A stretch of 64,000 nucleotides of DNA from Gemmatimonadaceae bacterium (GCA_037721215.1 JBBJNV010000020.1:21448-85447), one strand, 5' to 3'. Shown: positions 45,534 to 55,634, numbered from the stretch's first letter. Notes: generated from the sequence alone by a model not told the origin. Program-made: numbers and translations.

Positions 45534-46073
45534 ATGTCCAGACTCTCTCCGCTCGCAATCACATGTGTCCTTGTGACGCTCACTGCCTGCTCGTCCGACT
45601 CGCCTGATCCGAAAGCTGCTTCCCCGCCGGGTGTCAGGACTCAAACCGGTACCGGCGAGGCGAACAAACGGGTCGTCCGGCGCTTCTTCGAGGAAGTGTG
45701 GAGCAAGGGAGACATGACTCTTCGCGACTCGTTGCTCGATCCGAACTACGCGGGGCACATCCCGGGCAACGCGGCGCCACTTGACCGTGAAGGGTGGACC
45801 GCCTGGTTCACAGGATTCCGGAAAGCATTCCCCGATGCGCGTTTCACCATCGAGGACATGGTAGCGGAGGGAGACCGGGTCGCTGCCCGCCTGACGATGC
45901 GTGGCACGCACCGTGGCGAGTTGAACGGGATTGCACCCACCGGCCGCGAAGTGACAGTCACCGGGATGAGCATCGAGCGCCTCGCGAACGGGCGCATCGT
46001 CGAAGGGTGGAATCAGAACGACGCGCTCGGGATGCTCGGCCAGCTTGGTGCGCTGCCACCTCCTGTCCGATAA
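45534..46073 (+). CDS. SnoaL-like polyketide-cyclase-fold lipoprotein
   Basis: A 179-residue protein. The N-terminus is a lipoprotein leader with lipobox LTAC; a Ser/Pro-rich linker is followed by a SnoaL/ester-cyclase domain: NKRVVRRFFEEVWSKGDM, YAGHIPGNAAPLDREGW, VAARLTMRGTHRGEL and GRIVEGWNQND. Such domains are small cone-shaped barrels with diverse roles, so no substrate is proposed. ATG 45534 has GGAG nine bases upstream. Confidence 0.85.
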   Translation: MSRLSPLAITCVLVTLTACSSDSPDPKAASPPGVRTQTGTGEANKRVVRRFFEEVWSKGDMTLRDSLLDPNYAGHIPGNAAPLDREGWTAWFTGFRKAFPDARFTIEDMVAEGDRVAARLTMRGTHRGELNGIAPTGREVTVTGMSIERLANGRIVEGWNQNDALGMLGQLGALPPPVR

Positions 46074-46161
46074 ATGTTGAGCCGATCGACACAGCGGTCG
46101 ATTATTTCGGGCTCTGGTGAACGATCAGCTTGTAGTCTGGAGCAACGGAGATCAAACCCTG

Positions 46162-46668
46162 ATGACGGATAAAACGTTGCAGCCAACAGCCATCGCGGCA
46201 ATGCCTTCCGCTGAGCATATGCCGCCTTACCGAACCTCGTCCGCGCTTGCACGCCGAAACGGCCGTCTCCTGGTACTCTCGGTGGCGGTGACTTTCGTGG
46301 TTCTCCGCGCGATGCTGCACCTCTCCCCGGAGTCCGACTTCGACGTTGCGGGCTACAACATCCACCACCTCTTCACGGGCCTCGTTCTCGTAGTCGCAGG
46401 AGGCATCCCCCTCGCGATTTTTCGCGGATCGACGCGCCGAATGGACCTGGCAGTCGTCGTCTTCGGCTCGGGACTGGGCATGGCGCTCGACGAGTGGATC
46501 TACCTCATCGCTACCGACGGCAGCAACGCATCCTATCTGCTTCCTGTTTCCCTCTGGGGCAGCGTTGCCGCAGTTGCAGCAGCGTGCTTCTACGCCGGGT
46601 TTCTCGTCGCGTCGAAAGTACGGCGAAATCGGCGGTATGAGCCCGCGGGGACTAATCAGGAACATTGA
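46162..46668 (+). CDS. Small integral membrane protein, unknown
   Basis: A 168-residue protein with four hydrophobic segments (LLVLSVAVTFVVLRAML; HHLFTGLVLVVAGGIPLAIF; AVVVFGSGLGMALDEWIYLI; LWGSVAAVAAACFYAGFLV). The histidine pair in YNIHHLFTG and the acidic ALDEW lie at the membrane face and look functional. I do not recognise the family. ATG 46162 follows GGAG at 12 bases; GTG 46117 is possible. Confidence 0.7.
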   Translation: MTDKTLQPTAIAAMPSAEHMPPYRTSSALARRNGRLLVLSVAVTFVVLRAMLHLSPESDFDVAGYNIHHLFTGLVLVVAGGIPLAIFRGSTRRMDLAVVVFGSGLGMALDEWIYLIATDGSNASYLLPVSLWGSVAAVAAACFYAGFLVASKVRRNRRYEPAGTNQEH

Positions 46669-46705
46669 CCAGGAGTCAGGTGTGCCTAGCATCGAGAAAC
46701 GAGAT

Positions 46706-47332
46706 ATGCGCAAGTTGTTGTTGGTTGCCCTTTTGCATCTTCCGCTGCCACTGCTGGCACAGTCGTTTCATCCCTCTATTGAAGCCGGCTATGGCGTCAC
46801 TGGGAGTCGTCTTTATTCAGGCGAAGCCTTTAGTGCGCAGGGAAGCGTTTCGGTATTCGAACGGAACGGGTTGCAGGTTCGCGCCGAGCTTCTGCATCAG
46901 AGGGGCACTGCCGGCAGCAACGGTCCACGTTGCGATCGGCTTGACGACCAGTACTGCCTGGGAACGTCAGACCGAAATCGGATCACGGCGCTCGGTGCCG
47001 CCTTACACATTCCGCTGGGAATGGTTGGTCGGTTCCGCGCCTACGCCCCCGTCGGAATCGGTCTCTACAACCGCCAGACCACGACCACTGAAGCAGAAGG
47101 GCCTATCGCGGTCTGCGTGGTGGACCGCCAACTCGTTTCGTGCGCCGGCAACCCGCCGTTTCGTACGGTCAGCTACAATACGCGCGCGACTGTGCCCGGG
47201 TATAACGTTGGCTTCGGGCTCTCCGCTCGATTCTCGAGCGTGAACCTGTACGCAGAACTGCGCGCCCACGACCTGATTGAATCGAACAGCGAGGCGGCCG
47301 CCATTCCGATTAGCGTTGGTATCAGATTCTAG
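46706..47332 (+). CDS. Outer-membrane beta-barrel protein, unknown
   Basis: A 208-residue exported protein. MRKLLLVALLHLPLPLLAQ is a clear signal peptide. The mature part alternates polar and hydrophobic residues and ends with a barrel-type strand and terminal Phe (AIPISVGIRF), so an eight-stranded outer-membrane barrel is likely. Four Cys residues sit in loops. AGAAACGAG precedes the ATG. The 194 bases to the next gene hold a TATCAT (47437-47442) without a good -35, and no gene. Confidence 0.7.
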   Translation: MRKLLLVALLHLPLPLLAQSFHPSIEAGYGVTGSRLYSGEAFSAQGSVSVFERNGLQVRAELLHQRGTAGSNGPRCDRLDDQYCLGTSDRNRITALGAALHIPLGMVGRFRAYAPVGIGLYNRQTTTTEAEGPIAVCVVDRQLVSCAGNPPFRTVSYNTRATVPGYNVGFGLSARFSSVNLYAELRAHDLIESNSEAAAIPISVGIRF

Positions 47333-47526
47333 CGTGCAATCGCTGGCCGCTTCTTTGGTGTTGGATGGTAACTCGCGCCGGGGCGGTCACGGCCGTCCCT
47401 ACAAATCTCTTACAGCACACCCCCCGCTGTGGCCGCTATCATGGTGACTGAGGTTCAGGTTTTCCGATCCTGATACCAATTCTCAGGCATTCCCACTGCA
47501 TCACCCAGCCGGTTCAAGGGCGCCCG

Positions 47527-50148
47527 TTGAAACTGCCTTGTGCATTCATACTGCTCGCGTTCGCAGCAGCGACGCTCGCCGCGCAACAGCCAGCGCAAAA
47601 ACCCGCGGGCAATCACAACGCCGAGGCGCCCCGTGCGACCGCGGCGCGCCTGACAGGTTCGATCCGCCTCGACGGGTCGCTCGCCGACCCGCAATGGCGC
47701 ACCGCGCAGCGGCTCGGTGAATTCAGGCAGCTCGATCCCCAGGAAGGAAAGCCGGCGAGCGAGCAGAGCGACATTCGCTTCCTTTACGACGACGACGCCG
47801 TCTACATCGGCGCAATGCTGTACGACCGCCAGTCAACGAGCGGACGGCTCGGCCGGCGTGACATGCAGATGACGGCCTCGGACTGGCTCACGGTCATCCT
47901 CGACACCAATCACGATCATCGCACTGCGGTAGGGTTCGAGGTCAACCCCCTGGGCGTCCGGCGCGACCAGACCCGGGCGCCGTCGAACGAGGACGATGGC
48001 TGGGAGCCTGTATGGGAAGTGGAAACAACTGTTACCGATTCAGGATGGATTGCGGAAATGCGCATTCCGTTCAGTCAGCTCCGCTTCACGGGGCGCAGTA
48101 ACCTTCAATGGGGTCTGCAGGTGGAGCGGCAGATTGCGCGGAATCAGGAATTTTCCGTGTGGGCGTTCACACCGCGTGAACAGGCTGGCGGAATTCCGCG
48201 GTTCGGACATCTCGTGGGGATCAATGACATCGGCACGGGAAAGAAGCTCGAGATCATGCCGTATGTGGTGGGCCGCGCTGAAAGTATCGACCGCGGAGGA
48301 AATCCCTTTCGCGAAGATCGCGAGGCAGGAGCCGATGCGGGGCTCGATCTCAAATACCGAGTCACCAGCAACATGACCCTGGATGCCACGGTAAATCCGG
48401 ATTTCGGGCAGGTGGAAGTGGATCCGGCAGTTATTAACCTTACGGCGTTCGAAACTTTTTTCCCGGAGAAGCGGCCGTTCTTCGTGGAGGGTTCGGAACT
48501 TTTCAATTTCGGAACTGACGGAACGAACAGTGTCTTCTACTCGAGGCGGATCGGCCGGCAACCGTCGCTTTCGCCGCGGTACGCGGAAGTCGATGTTCCC
48601 GATGCGACGAGGATTATCGGCGCCACAAAGCTCACCGGCAGAACCGCTGGCGGGTGGGCGATGGGCGTCCTTGATGCCGTCACACAGCGCGAGACCGCAC
48701 GTTTCCGCACGCCTGAGGGAGTTAACGGAACTCAGGTGGCCGAACCACTCACGAATTATTTCGCCGGCAGGCTGAGGCGCGAAGGACGGGGAGGCCAGAC
48801 GGCTGTTGGCGGATTTCTTGGTGCGGTCAACCGCGTCAATGTCGAGGGAGACCTTGCCGCCGTTCTGCGAAAATCGGCGTACACGGGGGGCATCGATTTG
48901 TCGCACCAGTGGTCCGAGCGTACATGGACTTTCCGCGGATTTGCCGCATCGAGCCACGTGCGCGGTGACCAGTCAGTCCTGCTCGCCACGCAGCGACTGC
49001 CCTATCACTACTTTCAGCGTCCCGACGCAGACCACCTCGAGCTCGACAGCTCGGCTACTTCTCTCACTGGTTTTTCCGGGTCGGCGAACCTTTCCCACCG
49101 GGTCGGCCGCCACTGGAGGATGAACGGCGCCCTCAGCACGATAAGCCCCGATTACGAAATCAGCGACCTCGGCTTCCAGCGTCGCGCTGACCGGATAGAT
49201 GCACAGGCCAATGTGAATTACTCGGAATCACGGCCGGGGCGTTTTCGACGCTACGAACTTTCATCCACAGCCCTCGTCGAGCACAACTACTCGTGGGAAA
49301 ACATCTCCAACCGGCTGTTCTTTAACGGATTCGTGCAGCTCCTCAACTACTGGTCCGTTTTCACCGGTTTATCGTCGGCGTTGCCCGGCACGGTGGATGA
49401 CCGGCTCACACGGGGTGGTCCGCGCGCATACAGGCCGGGAACTCTTTCCCTGAATGTTTCAGTTTCGTCCGACCCCCGTAAATCGCTGGTCGCGGAATTC
49501 GGAACGTTCGCGCAGACGGGTCCGGGCGACGGGTTCAACCGGTCTTTTTTTGGAAATCTTCAGATAAAGCCCCGGTCCAACCTGGAGCTGTCGGTCGGCC
49601 CCTCGCTCAGCCGCGACCGGTCGGAAGCGCAGTTCCTCGGCCGCATAATCGACCCCTCGGCGACCCGCACATTCGGGACGCGGTATCTGTTCGCGAATGT
49701 CGACCAGACGACGGTAGCGTTCGATACCCGGATCAACTACACGTTCAGCCCACAGCTTTCCCTTCAGGTGTTCGCACAGCCGTTTGTGGCGAGCGGAGAT
49801 TTTGGCGCCACGAAAGAGTTCGCCGAGCCGGGCGAATTCAAGTTTCTCACCTACGGTGCAGACATCGGGGAGGTAGTTGACGGGCGCATTTATCCGAACG
49901 GACGGGGCAACGGCGCGATCTCGTTCGCAGACCCACGTCCCGACTTCAACTTTGCATCGTTGCGCGGGGACGCGGTTGTGAAGTGGGACTGGCGCCCCGG
50001 GTCGACGATGTATCTCGCCTGGCAGCAGACCAGGAACAACTTTCAGCCAATCGGTGATTTCGCGTTCGGCCGCGACTTCGACGGGCTGTTCGGCGCGAGA
50101 CCGGACAACATTTTTCTGATGAAGGTGAGCTACTGGCTGAATCCGTAG
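47527..50148 (+). CDS. DUF5916 outer-membrane protein with CBM9-like domain
   Basis: An 873-residue exported protein. After a signal peptide (AAATLAAQQ) residues ~38-225 form a carbohydrate-binding family 9-like module (IRLDGSLADPQW; DIRFLYDDDAVYIGAMLYD; DSGWIAEMRIPFSQLRF). The remaining ~600 residues match DUF5916, with VNPDFGQVEVDPAVINLTAFETFFPEKRPFFVEG as its hallmark, and probably fold as an outer-membrane barrel. Its substrate and role are unknown. It starts with TTG at 47527. Confidence 0.88.
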   Translation: MKLPCAFILLAFAAATLAAQQPAQKPAGNHNAEAPRATAARLTGSIRLDGSLADPQWRTAQRLGEFRQLDPQEGKPASEQSDIRFLYDDDAVYIGAMLYDRQSTSGRLGRRDMQMTASDWLTVILDTNHDHRTAVGFEVNPLGVRRDQTRAPSNEDDGWEPVWEVETTVTDSGWIAEMRIPFSQLRFTGRSNLQWGLQVERQIARNQEFSVWAFTPREQAGGIPRFGHLVGINDIGTGKKLEIMPYVVGRAESIDRGGNPFREDREAGADAGLDLKYRVTSNMTLDATVNPDFGQVEVDPAVINLTAFETFFPEKRPFFVEGSELFNFGTDGTNSVFYSRRIGRQPSLSPRYAEVDVPDATRIIGATKLTGRTAGGWAMGVLDAVTQRETARFRTPEGVNGTQVAEPLTNYFAGRLRREGRGGQTAVGGFLGAVNRVNVEGDLAAVLRKSAYTGGIDLSHQWSERTWTFRGFAASSHVRGDQSVLLATQRLPYHYFQRPDADHLELDSSATSLTGFSGSANLSHRVGRHWRMNGALSTISPDYEISDLGFQRRADRIDAQANVNYSESRPGRFRRYELSSTALVEHNYSWENISNRLFFNGFVQLLNYWSVFTGLSSALPGTVDDRLTRGGPRAYRPGTLSLNVSVSSDPRKSLVAEFGTFAQTGPGDGFNRSFFGNLQIKPRSNLELSVGPSLSRDRSEAQFLGRIIDPSATRTFGTRYLFANVDQTTVAFDTRINYTFSPQLSLQVFAQPFVASGDFGATKEFAEPGEFKFLTYGADIGEVVDGRIYPNGRGNGAISFADPRPDFNFASLRGDAVVKWDWRPGSTMYLAWQQTRNNFQPIGDFAFGRDFDGLFGARPDNIFLMKVSYWLNP

Positions 50149-50150
50149 CG

Positions 50151-51398
50151 CTAGTCCAGCGACACCTTGCGCGGCGGGACCGGCGGCTTCTTCGCTCGTG
50201 ATACCAGGGTCTTCTCGAGCGCCGGCAGCACGTGGTCGTACTTTGTGCCCGGGTGCCACAGAATCCAGCCCTCGTAACCCGAGTCGTATACAGCCCGCTT
50301 CTGCTCCCTGATCTCGTGCGCGCCGTAACGCGGCTGGCCAAGGTCAAAGGCCTGGAGCCAGGGGCGCACGCGTTCGCCTTTCAGCCCGAGCGCTTCGGTG
50401 CGCTCGCGGCCCCGTGAGATCGCGATGTGGATGATGTTATAGGGATCGGCGTTCGGGCGGGCGATGCCGAATGAACCGCGCGGATAATGCGACGGATAGA
50501 CCATTGGCAACACTACGTCCACCGACTTGACCAGTGGCTCCCATTTCTGGCCGATTTCCAGCGCGCCCCCCACCGTGGAGACGAGGCCGAAAATGTCGGC
50601 AGTCGTTCTTACGCCCAGCTTGTCGAGACGCTTCTTCGACTGGTCCAGAAATTCGCTGAGGGCAGCCGGCTTGGAGCGACCATTGGCTTCGGGGAAGACC
50701 TGCGTCGGCAGGCTCTTGTACGGCTCGGGAAATCGTATGTAGTCCCATTGAATTTCGCCGAAGCCCATTCGGACTACTTCCTCTGCGACACGGAAATTGT
50801 ATTCCCAGATCGCGTTCGCGTAGGGATTCACCCATGTGAGCCCCTTGCGGTCGCGCCACGCAGACCCGTCGGGCTTGCGGATGGTCGACCCCGGGTTCAA
50901 CCGGGCCGCGACTGAGTCCTTGAACACCACCAGCCGGGCGATGGGGAGAATTCCATGCGCGTTCAGGGTATCGAGCAGAGGCTTGAGGTTGGCGATTTTT
51001 GTCTGCGTCCCGCCGTTCTTCTGAACGAGAGGGTCGTCAGAGTTGTAATTCAACCCGAACTCGTCCTTGATGTCGATGACGAACGCGTTGATTTCGGTGG
51101 AATCCGCGATCGCGATCAGCTTCGCCATCTTCGTCTTGCTCTGCGCGGCAAACCGGTTGACGTACAGGCCTCTGATGGGAGCCGTGCCGTCGGTACGCAG
51201 TTTCAACATCGCCGGCGACATACCGTTCACGCTGGCGGCAGCACCAGCCGGCTGCTGCCCGGCGGCATCGGTTGCGGAGCCGCTGCCCATCGACGATGCA
51301 CCCACCGAGTCAGTGCCGATTTCGGTCTTGCCACCCGCCGCATCGCGGTTTGGGGCGCACGCTGTGAGCACAACCGCAAGCATTATGAAATGACGCAT
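50151..51398 (-). CDS. Putative glycoside hydrolase lipoprotein (DUF4015)
   Basis: A 415-residue lipoprotein. A leader ends in lipobox LTAC, followed by a ~50-residue low-complexity linker rich in Ser/Gly/Ala. The DUF4015 TIM-barrel domain contains NAFVIDIKDEFG, ARLVVFKD, WEYNFRVAEEVVRMGFGEIQWDYIRFP, VVLPMVYPSHYPRG and GWILWHPGTKY; the Asp residues in these motifs suit a retaining glycosidase. Substrate unknown. ATG 51398 gives the leader; the longer frame is unlikely. It converges on the DUF5916 gene with two bases between stops. Confidence 0.85.
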   Translation of the reverse strand: MRHFIMLAVVLTACAPNRDAAGGKTEIGTDSVGASSMGSGSATDAAGQQPAGAAASVNGMSPAMLKLRTDGTAPIRGLYVNRFAAQSKTKMAKLIAIADSTEINAFVIDIKDEFGLNYNSDDPLVQKNGGTQTKIANLKPLLDTLNAHGILPIARLVVFKDSVAARLNPGSTIRKPDGSAWRDRKGLTWVNPYANAIWEYNFRVAEEVVRMGFGEIQWDYIRFPEPYKSLPTQVFPEANGRSKPAALSEFLDQSKKRLDKLGVRTTADIFGLVSTVGGALEIGQKWEPLVKSVDVVLPMVYPSHYPRGSFGIARPNADPYNIIHIAISRGRERTEALGLKGERVRPWLQAFDLGQPRYGAHEIREQKRAVYDSGYEGWILWHPGTKYDHVLPALEKTLVSRAKKPPVPPRKVSLD

Positions 51399-51443
51399 CG
51401 GGAATCTGATTGAGTGTTGAGGGATGAGTCGCGCATGATGCAC

Positions 51444-51449
51444 TATATT
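51444..51449 (+). promoter_or_regulatory. Probable -10 element for the lipoprotein at 51458
   Basis: TATATT eight bases before the ATG at 51458, with no ribosome site between. This fits the leaderless pattern seen at several other genes in the window. Confidence 0.45.
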
Positions 51450-51457
51450 TGCCACCA

Positions 51458-52342
51458 ATGCGATACCTGTACCGGCTGCTTCTGATACCCCTGTTTGGCT
51501 GTTCGTTTCCCTCAGCAAAGCCTCCCGAGGCGGAATTCCTCGTTGCTGACGGAAGCTCGACCTACTGGGTGCGAAGCGGGCCGCGTGGTATCACGGCACG
51601 GATGTCGCCGCTGATACTCACCAGCGCCAACGATCGTTTTTATGAGGTGTACGTTGGTGAGTCGGCTCGATCGTACGATAATGCAGTCTTTACTACCGAG
51701 CCGGTGTTCAGGCGCGACGTTGTGACCGGCGATTCCACTCTGCTGCTGGCAGATCCGGGTGTGAGCAACTGGGAGAAGCGGTACCTGTCCATGTTTCCCG
51801 GGGCAGCACTACTGGATTCCGACGAGCTCAATGATGATGACGTCGATTTTGCCGCATCGAGTGAGATCGACATTCTTGGCGTTGTCGGGCCCTACATCCT
51901 GTACGACCGGAGAACAACCGTCGAGCGGGGCGACGATGTGAAAACAGACGCATTGCGGGGGGCGCTCGATGTTCGTTCAGGCGATGCGGTTCCGCTAGCC
52001 GCTGTGGGCCGGGACAGTACTGTGGCCAACGGCGGAGGCATTCGCGACGCAAACGGCGTGACGTGGCGCCACGCAGGTTACGAAGTTGTGGCTCGACTGG
52101 ATACCGCTCGCGCCGAAACCGAAGTTGTACTGCGGAATCTGAGCGGCCGGGAGTGGATTCTCGGCTACGTTGATTCAGGGCTCCCGCGTGTGTTCTGGCT
52201 CGATGAGCACCGGGCGGGTTCGAAGCTTCGTATAGCCCTCACCGCGGCGTTCGACGGCGCTTTGATCGAAGGTGGAGACACGCAGATCGCTCAGGCGTTG
52301 ACTGGTGCAACGGCCGCCCGGTACGCGACGACGCAACGATGA
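51458..52342 (+). CDS. Unknown lipoprotein
   Basis: A 294-residue protein with a lipoprotein leader (LLLIPLFGC). The mature part is beta-rich, has a very acidic patch (SDELNDDDVDF near residue 128) and otherwise regular hydrophobic strands (IDILGVVGPYILYDRR; WILGYVDSGLPRVFWLDEH), compatible with a propeller or barrel-like exported domain. I do not recognise a family. Its stop overlaps the next ATG (ATGA), so it is coupled to the thioesterase. Confidence 0.75.
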   Translation: MRYLYRLLLIPLFGCSFPSAKPPEAEFLVADGSSTYWVRSGPRGITARMSPLILTSANDRFYEVYVGESARSYDNAVFTTEPVFRRDVVTGDSTLLLADPGVSNWEKRYLSMFPGAALLDSDELNDDDVDFAASSEIDILGVVGPYILYDRRTTVERGDDVKTDALRGALDVRSGDAVPLAAVGRDSTVANGGGIRDANGVTWRHAGYEVVARLDTARAETEVVLRNLSGREWILGYVDSGLPRVFWLDEHRAGSKLRIALTAAFDGALIEGGDTQIAQALTGATAARYATTQR

Positions 52343-52842
52343 GTTCCGGCATCTCGAGAACCGTCAGCGAGACCCAGCACGAGACATCGCAGCTGATGAT
52401 GCCTCAGCACTCGAACAATCTCGACCACGTATTTGGCGGAGTCATTCTCGCGATGATGGATACGGCCGCTGCCGTGTCGGCGATTCGTCATGCCCGCGTC
52501 AGTTGCGTCACCGTGTCAGTCGACCGTGTCGATTTCCGCGAACCGATTCATCTCGGTGATCTGGTCGTGATGAAGTGCAGCGTGAATTTTGCTGGCCGCA
52601 CGTCGATGGAGGTCGGAGTGCGTGTGGAAGCGGAAAACCTTCAGACTGGTATTCGCCGGCACACCAATTCATGTTACCTGACCTTCGTGGCGATCGACAG
52701 AAACGGCAGGCCGGTGGAAGTACCGAAGCTGGTTTGTGAAACCGAAGTTGAACTTCGGAGGTATGAAGCGGCGAAGGATCGCCGCCGTCGCCGAAATGAA
52801 GAGCGGAAAGAAGAAGAAGCGACGATCTCCGCGCAGACGTAA
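52339..52842 (+). CDS. Hotdog-fold acyl-CoA thioesterase
   Basis: A 167-residue acyl-CoA thioesterase of the YciA/BACH type. It has NNLDHVFGGVILAMMDTAAAVSAIRHA (Asn and Asp of the active site), CVTVSVDRVDFREPIHLGDLV and SMEVGVRVEAENLQTGIRRH. It hydrolyses acyl-CoA thioesters. The C-terminal ~25 residues are a charged Arg/Glu helix not needed for the fold. ATG 52339 overlaps the previous stop by four bases. Confidence 0.9.
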   Translation: MSSGISRTVSETQHETSQLMMPQHSNNLDHVFGGVILAMMDTAAAVSAIRHARVSCVTVSVDRVDFREPIHLGDLVVMKCSVNFAGRTSMEVGVRVEAENLQTGIRRHTNSCYLTFVAIDRNGRPVEVPKLVCETEVELRRYEAAKDRRRRRNEERKEEEATISAQT

Positions 52843-52930
52843 CCACATCGCATCTCGGGCGGCGGCCGTCCGTCAGACAACGAACAAGGTCGACAAGGCA
52901 CATCCTGGCATTTCACATACGCAGAGGCTG

Positions 52931-55609
52931 ATGACGACAAATACATTGTGGCGCGCGTCGCTTGCCACAGTTTTCGGCTTTTTGTCGCTCGGCCGGGAGG
53001 CTGTGGGACAGACAACGCCGCCGTCAACGGCCCCGGTAGTCAACGTGGTTCCAGGCCCGGAATACGAAGCAGGCCGGCTGACACGAAAGCTGCTTGGCGA
53101 CGGGTGGCGGGATGTATGGACCACTCCACTCGACGTGCCGGTACTCGACCTTGCCCGCTACGCGGGTGGCCTCAAGGTGGTGCGGAGCGGCGGCGGAATG
53201 CAGAGCCGGACTTTGCACTTCGAGGAAACGGGCGGCTGGCGGGAATACGTCTTCCGATCGGTAAACAAATTCCCTGTCGGCAAGGCCATCCCGCGCGCAA
53301 TCAGGGATACGCCGTTTGGCGCAATCATCGAAGACCAGGTAAGCACACTCTTTCCGGCGTCGGCGCTGATGGTGCCGCCATTGCTCGAGGCGATTGGCGT
53401 GCTGCATGTGAAGCCTGAGCTCTTTCTCATGCCGGATGACCCCCGGCTCGGCGTTCATCGCGATACCTTCGCCACAATGCTGGGCCTGATGGAGCTGAGT
53501 CCGCAGGAAGCACCCAAGGGCGAGGCGGGATTTGCGGGGTCGCGAGAGATCAAGGGTGGAGAGGATTTCCTCGAAGACATTCGGTCGAGCAGGTCGCACC
53601 GCCTGGATGAGCGCGAATTTCTGGCGGTTCGGCTTGTCGATTTCCTCATCAACGACACCGACCGAAGCGCCGACAACATACGCTTCGCCCGCTACGGTGA
53701 CGACAGCGCGTACCGCTGGCGTCCACTCCCCCGGGACAGGGACCGCGCCTTCATCGATGCACGCGGGTGGTTGATCAAGTACGTCGTGAAGCCGCTCTAT
53801 CCCAAGCTGATAGATTTCGGACCCGAGTTCCGGTTGGACGGTCTCGTCTATGAAAGTCACAATCTCGACCGGCGCCTGCTGCAAAGGCTCGCCCGCGCTG
53901 ACGTCGACGAAGTCGCACTCCGCGTTCAGAAAGCGATCGACGACAGGGTCATCGAGGGGGTCGTCCAGGCGCTTCCGGCGCGCTGGCGCACCCAGACCGG
54001 CGCGGATGAGCGACTCCGTACCAATCTCAGAATCCGTCGCGATCAGTTGCCGAATGTTGCCCGCGATTTTTACCAGTGGCTCGCGACTGAAGTAGACGTA
54101 CATGGCACCGACAAGAAAGAGCGTGTAGTCGTTGACCGGCATGTTGACGGCCGCGTTACGGTCACAGTGACGGGTCCCAAGGATACCACAGCGGAACCGT
54201 TCAGCCGCAGGACATTCCTGCCTCGCGAGACCAACGAGGTGCGCATCTATCTGCACGATGATGATGATGTAGCCCTGGTGCGGGGTGCCCCGGGCAACGC
54301 GATCAAAGTGCGCATTATCGGTGGCGATGGCGACGATTTGATGACCGACTCTGCGGGTGGAGATGCTACGCGATTTTACGACTCCAACGGCGAAAATGAG
54401 TTCATCACCACTGAAGGCACGCGGGTGAGCATCGAGGAGTGGGATCCGCCGCAGCAGGGAGCGGGGATCCGGTTCGATGCGCCTTGGCGGCCGGACTGGG
54501 GAACCAGCAAAGGCTGGGGCCCATTGGTGGACTACGCTGATGGTGCGGGGGTCATCGTGGGATTCGGTCCCCGTTTGCAGTCCAACGGATTCCGGCGGTT
54601 GCCATATCGCTGGAAAGCCGGCGCGAACCTGCTCCTTGGGCTCGGCAACGGTCGTCCCGGGGTCAGCATCGATGCGGACTACCGAGCGGAGAATTCACCG
54701 CTTGCGGTGCGGCTCGCGGCGCGCGCTACAAAATTCGAGTCGTTTCGCTTTTACGGATTTGGCAACGATACGGATCGTGAGCGCACCAGTCTCGTGCGGG
54801 TTGACGAGGACCTGGTTGCCGTCGAGCCGGCTTTGATATGGCACATCGGTTGGAGATCGCGCGAAGGTCTGGGGAGCGGTCTAGGTGATGGCGATGATGG
54901 CTTTCCGGGTCTCCGGCCTCTGACAGGAAGGCTGGAGGCCGGTCCGTTGCTGTACTGGACGAAGGTCCGGCCAGCGCCGGGCTCGCCGTTCGTGACTGAA
55001 GCCGGCGCGCAGGATCGCGACGCAAGCGGCCGAGTGGGTGTGCGGCTTGGGCTTGCCCTCGATCGCACACCTGGCGGCGCGGCGCCCGATCGCGGCTGGC
55101 GATTCCAGGCGAATCTGGCTGGGTTTCCGCCGCTGTGGAATGTCGATCAGTCGTTCAGCACCGCCGCCGGTGTGGGGTCGATGTATTTCCCCCTGCCCGG
55201 AGATCGAGCCCACGTGGCATTCCGCACAGGGGGTGCGTTTGCATCCGGTGCATTTCTCGTGCAGCATGCTCCAACGATCGGCGGACGCGAAACGGTGCGT
55301 GGCTTCGATTTTCAACGGTTCACCGGCGAGAGCTCTGCGTTTGGGTCCGCCGAGATCCGGGTGCCAGCAGGTACGCTGCCATTGTTCCTTCGCTGGCGCA
55401 CCGGGGTATTCGGCCTTGTGGATGCGGGACGAGTGTGGTTCGACGATGCTGCAGAACCGGGCAGGCCCGCGTTGCCGCGAAGTGACGGAGGATGGCACAC
55501 GGGCGTTGGCGCGGGTTTCTGGCTCTCCGCGCTTGGCCAGACCGTGAGTGTTGCATTCGTACGCGGTGAAGTGAATCGCGTTTACCTTCAGCGTGGCTTG
55601 TCCTTCTGA
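52931..55609 (+). CDS. BamA/TamA-like barrel with N-terminal kinase-like domain
   Basis: An 892-residue exported protein. After a signal peptide (residues 1-27), residues ~60-330 resemble HipA/Fam20-type kinase-like domains. A catalytic-loop-like NDTDRSADNIRF is at 241-252 and a metal-binding-like PRDRDRAF at 267-274. The middle (~370-470) is acidic and beta-rich, with a Ca-binding-like IGGDGDD. The C-terminal ~400 residues are an Omp85/surface-antigen barrel with GRETVRGFDFQRF and FGLVDAGRVWF. The start at ATG 52931 has AGAGG upstream; the longer frame overlaps the thioesterase and is noise. It leads a three-gene group with a phosphoesterase. Confidence 0.82.
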   Translation: MTTNTLWRASLATVFGFLSLGREAVGQTTPPSTAPVVNVVPGPEYEAGRLTRKLLGDGWRDVWTTPLDVPVLDLARYAGGLKVVRSGGGMQSRTLHFEETGGWREYVFRSVNKFPVGKAIPRAIRDTPFGAIIEDQVSTLFPASALMVPPLLEAIGVLHVKPELFLMPDDPRLGVHRDTFATMLGLMELSPQEAPKGEAGFAGSREIKGGEDFLEDIRSSRSHRLDEREFLAVRLVDFLINDTDRSADNIRFARYGDDSAYRWRPLPRDRDRAFIDARGWLIKYVVKPLYPKLIDFGPEFRLDGLVYESHNLDRRLLQRLARADVDEVALRVQKAIDDRVIEGVVQALPARWRTQTGADERLRTNLRIRRDQLPNVARDFYQWLATEVDVHGTDKKERVVVDRHVDGRVTVTVTGPKDTTAEPFSRRTFLPRETNEVRIYLHDDDDVALVRGAPGNAIKVRIIGGDGDDLMTDSAGGDATRFYDSNGENEFITTEGTRVSIEEWDPPQQGAGIRFDAPWRPDWGTSKGWGPLVDYADGAGVIVGFGPRLQSNGFRRLPYRWKAGANLLLGLGNGRPGVSIDADYRAENSPLAVRLAARATKFESFRFYGFGNDTDRERTSLVRVDEDLVAVEPALIWHIGWRSREGLGSGLGDGDDGFPGLRPLTGRLEAGPLLYWTKVRPAPGSPFVTEAGAQDRDASGRVGVRLGLALDRTPGGAAPDRGWRFQANLAGFPPLWNVDQSFSTAAGVGSMYFPLPGDRAHVAFRTGGAFASGAFLVQHAPTIGGRETVRGFDFQRFTGESSAFGSAEIRVPAGTLPLFLRWRTGVFGLVDAGRVWFDDAAEPGRPALPRSDGGWHTGVGAGFWLSALGQTVSVAFVRGEVNRVYLQRGLSF

Positions 55610-55634
55610 TTCTGGCAAAGGGGAGTTTCGGTAC

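Noticed and set aside
47378..47400. GGGGCGGTCACGGCCGTCCC, a palindrome-like element in the gap before the DUF5916 gene
   Set aside because: The stem contains mismatches and no second copy was noticed in the window, so neither a terminator nor a dispersed repeat can be supported.
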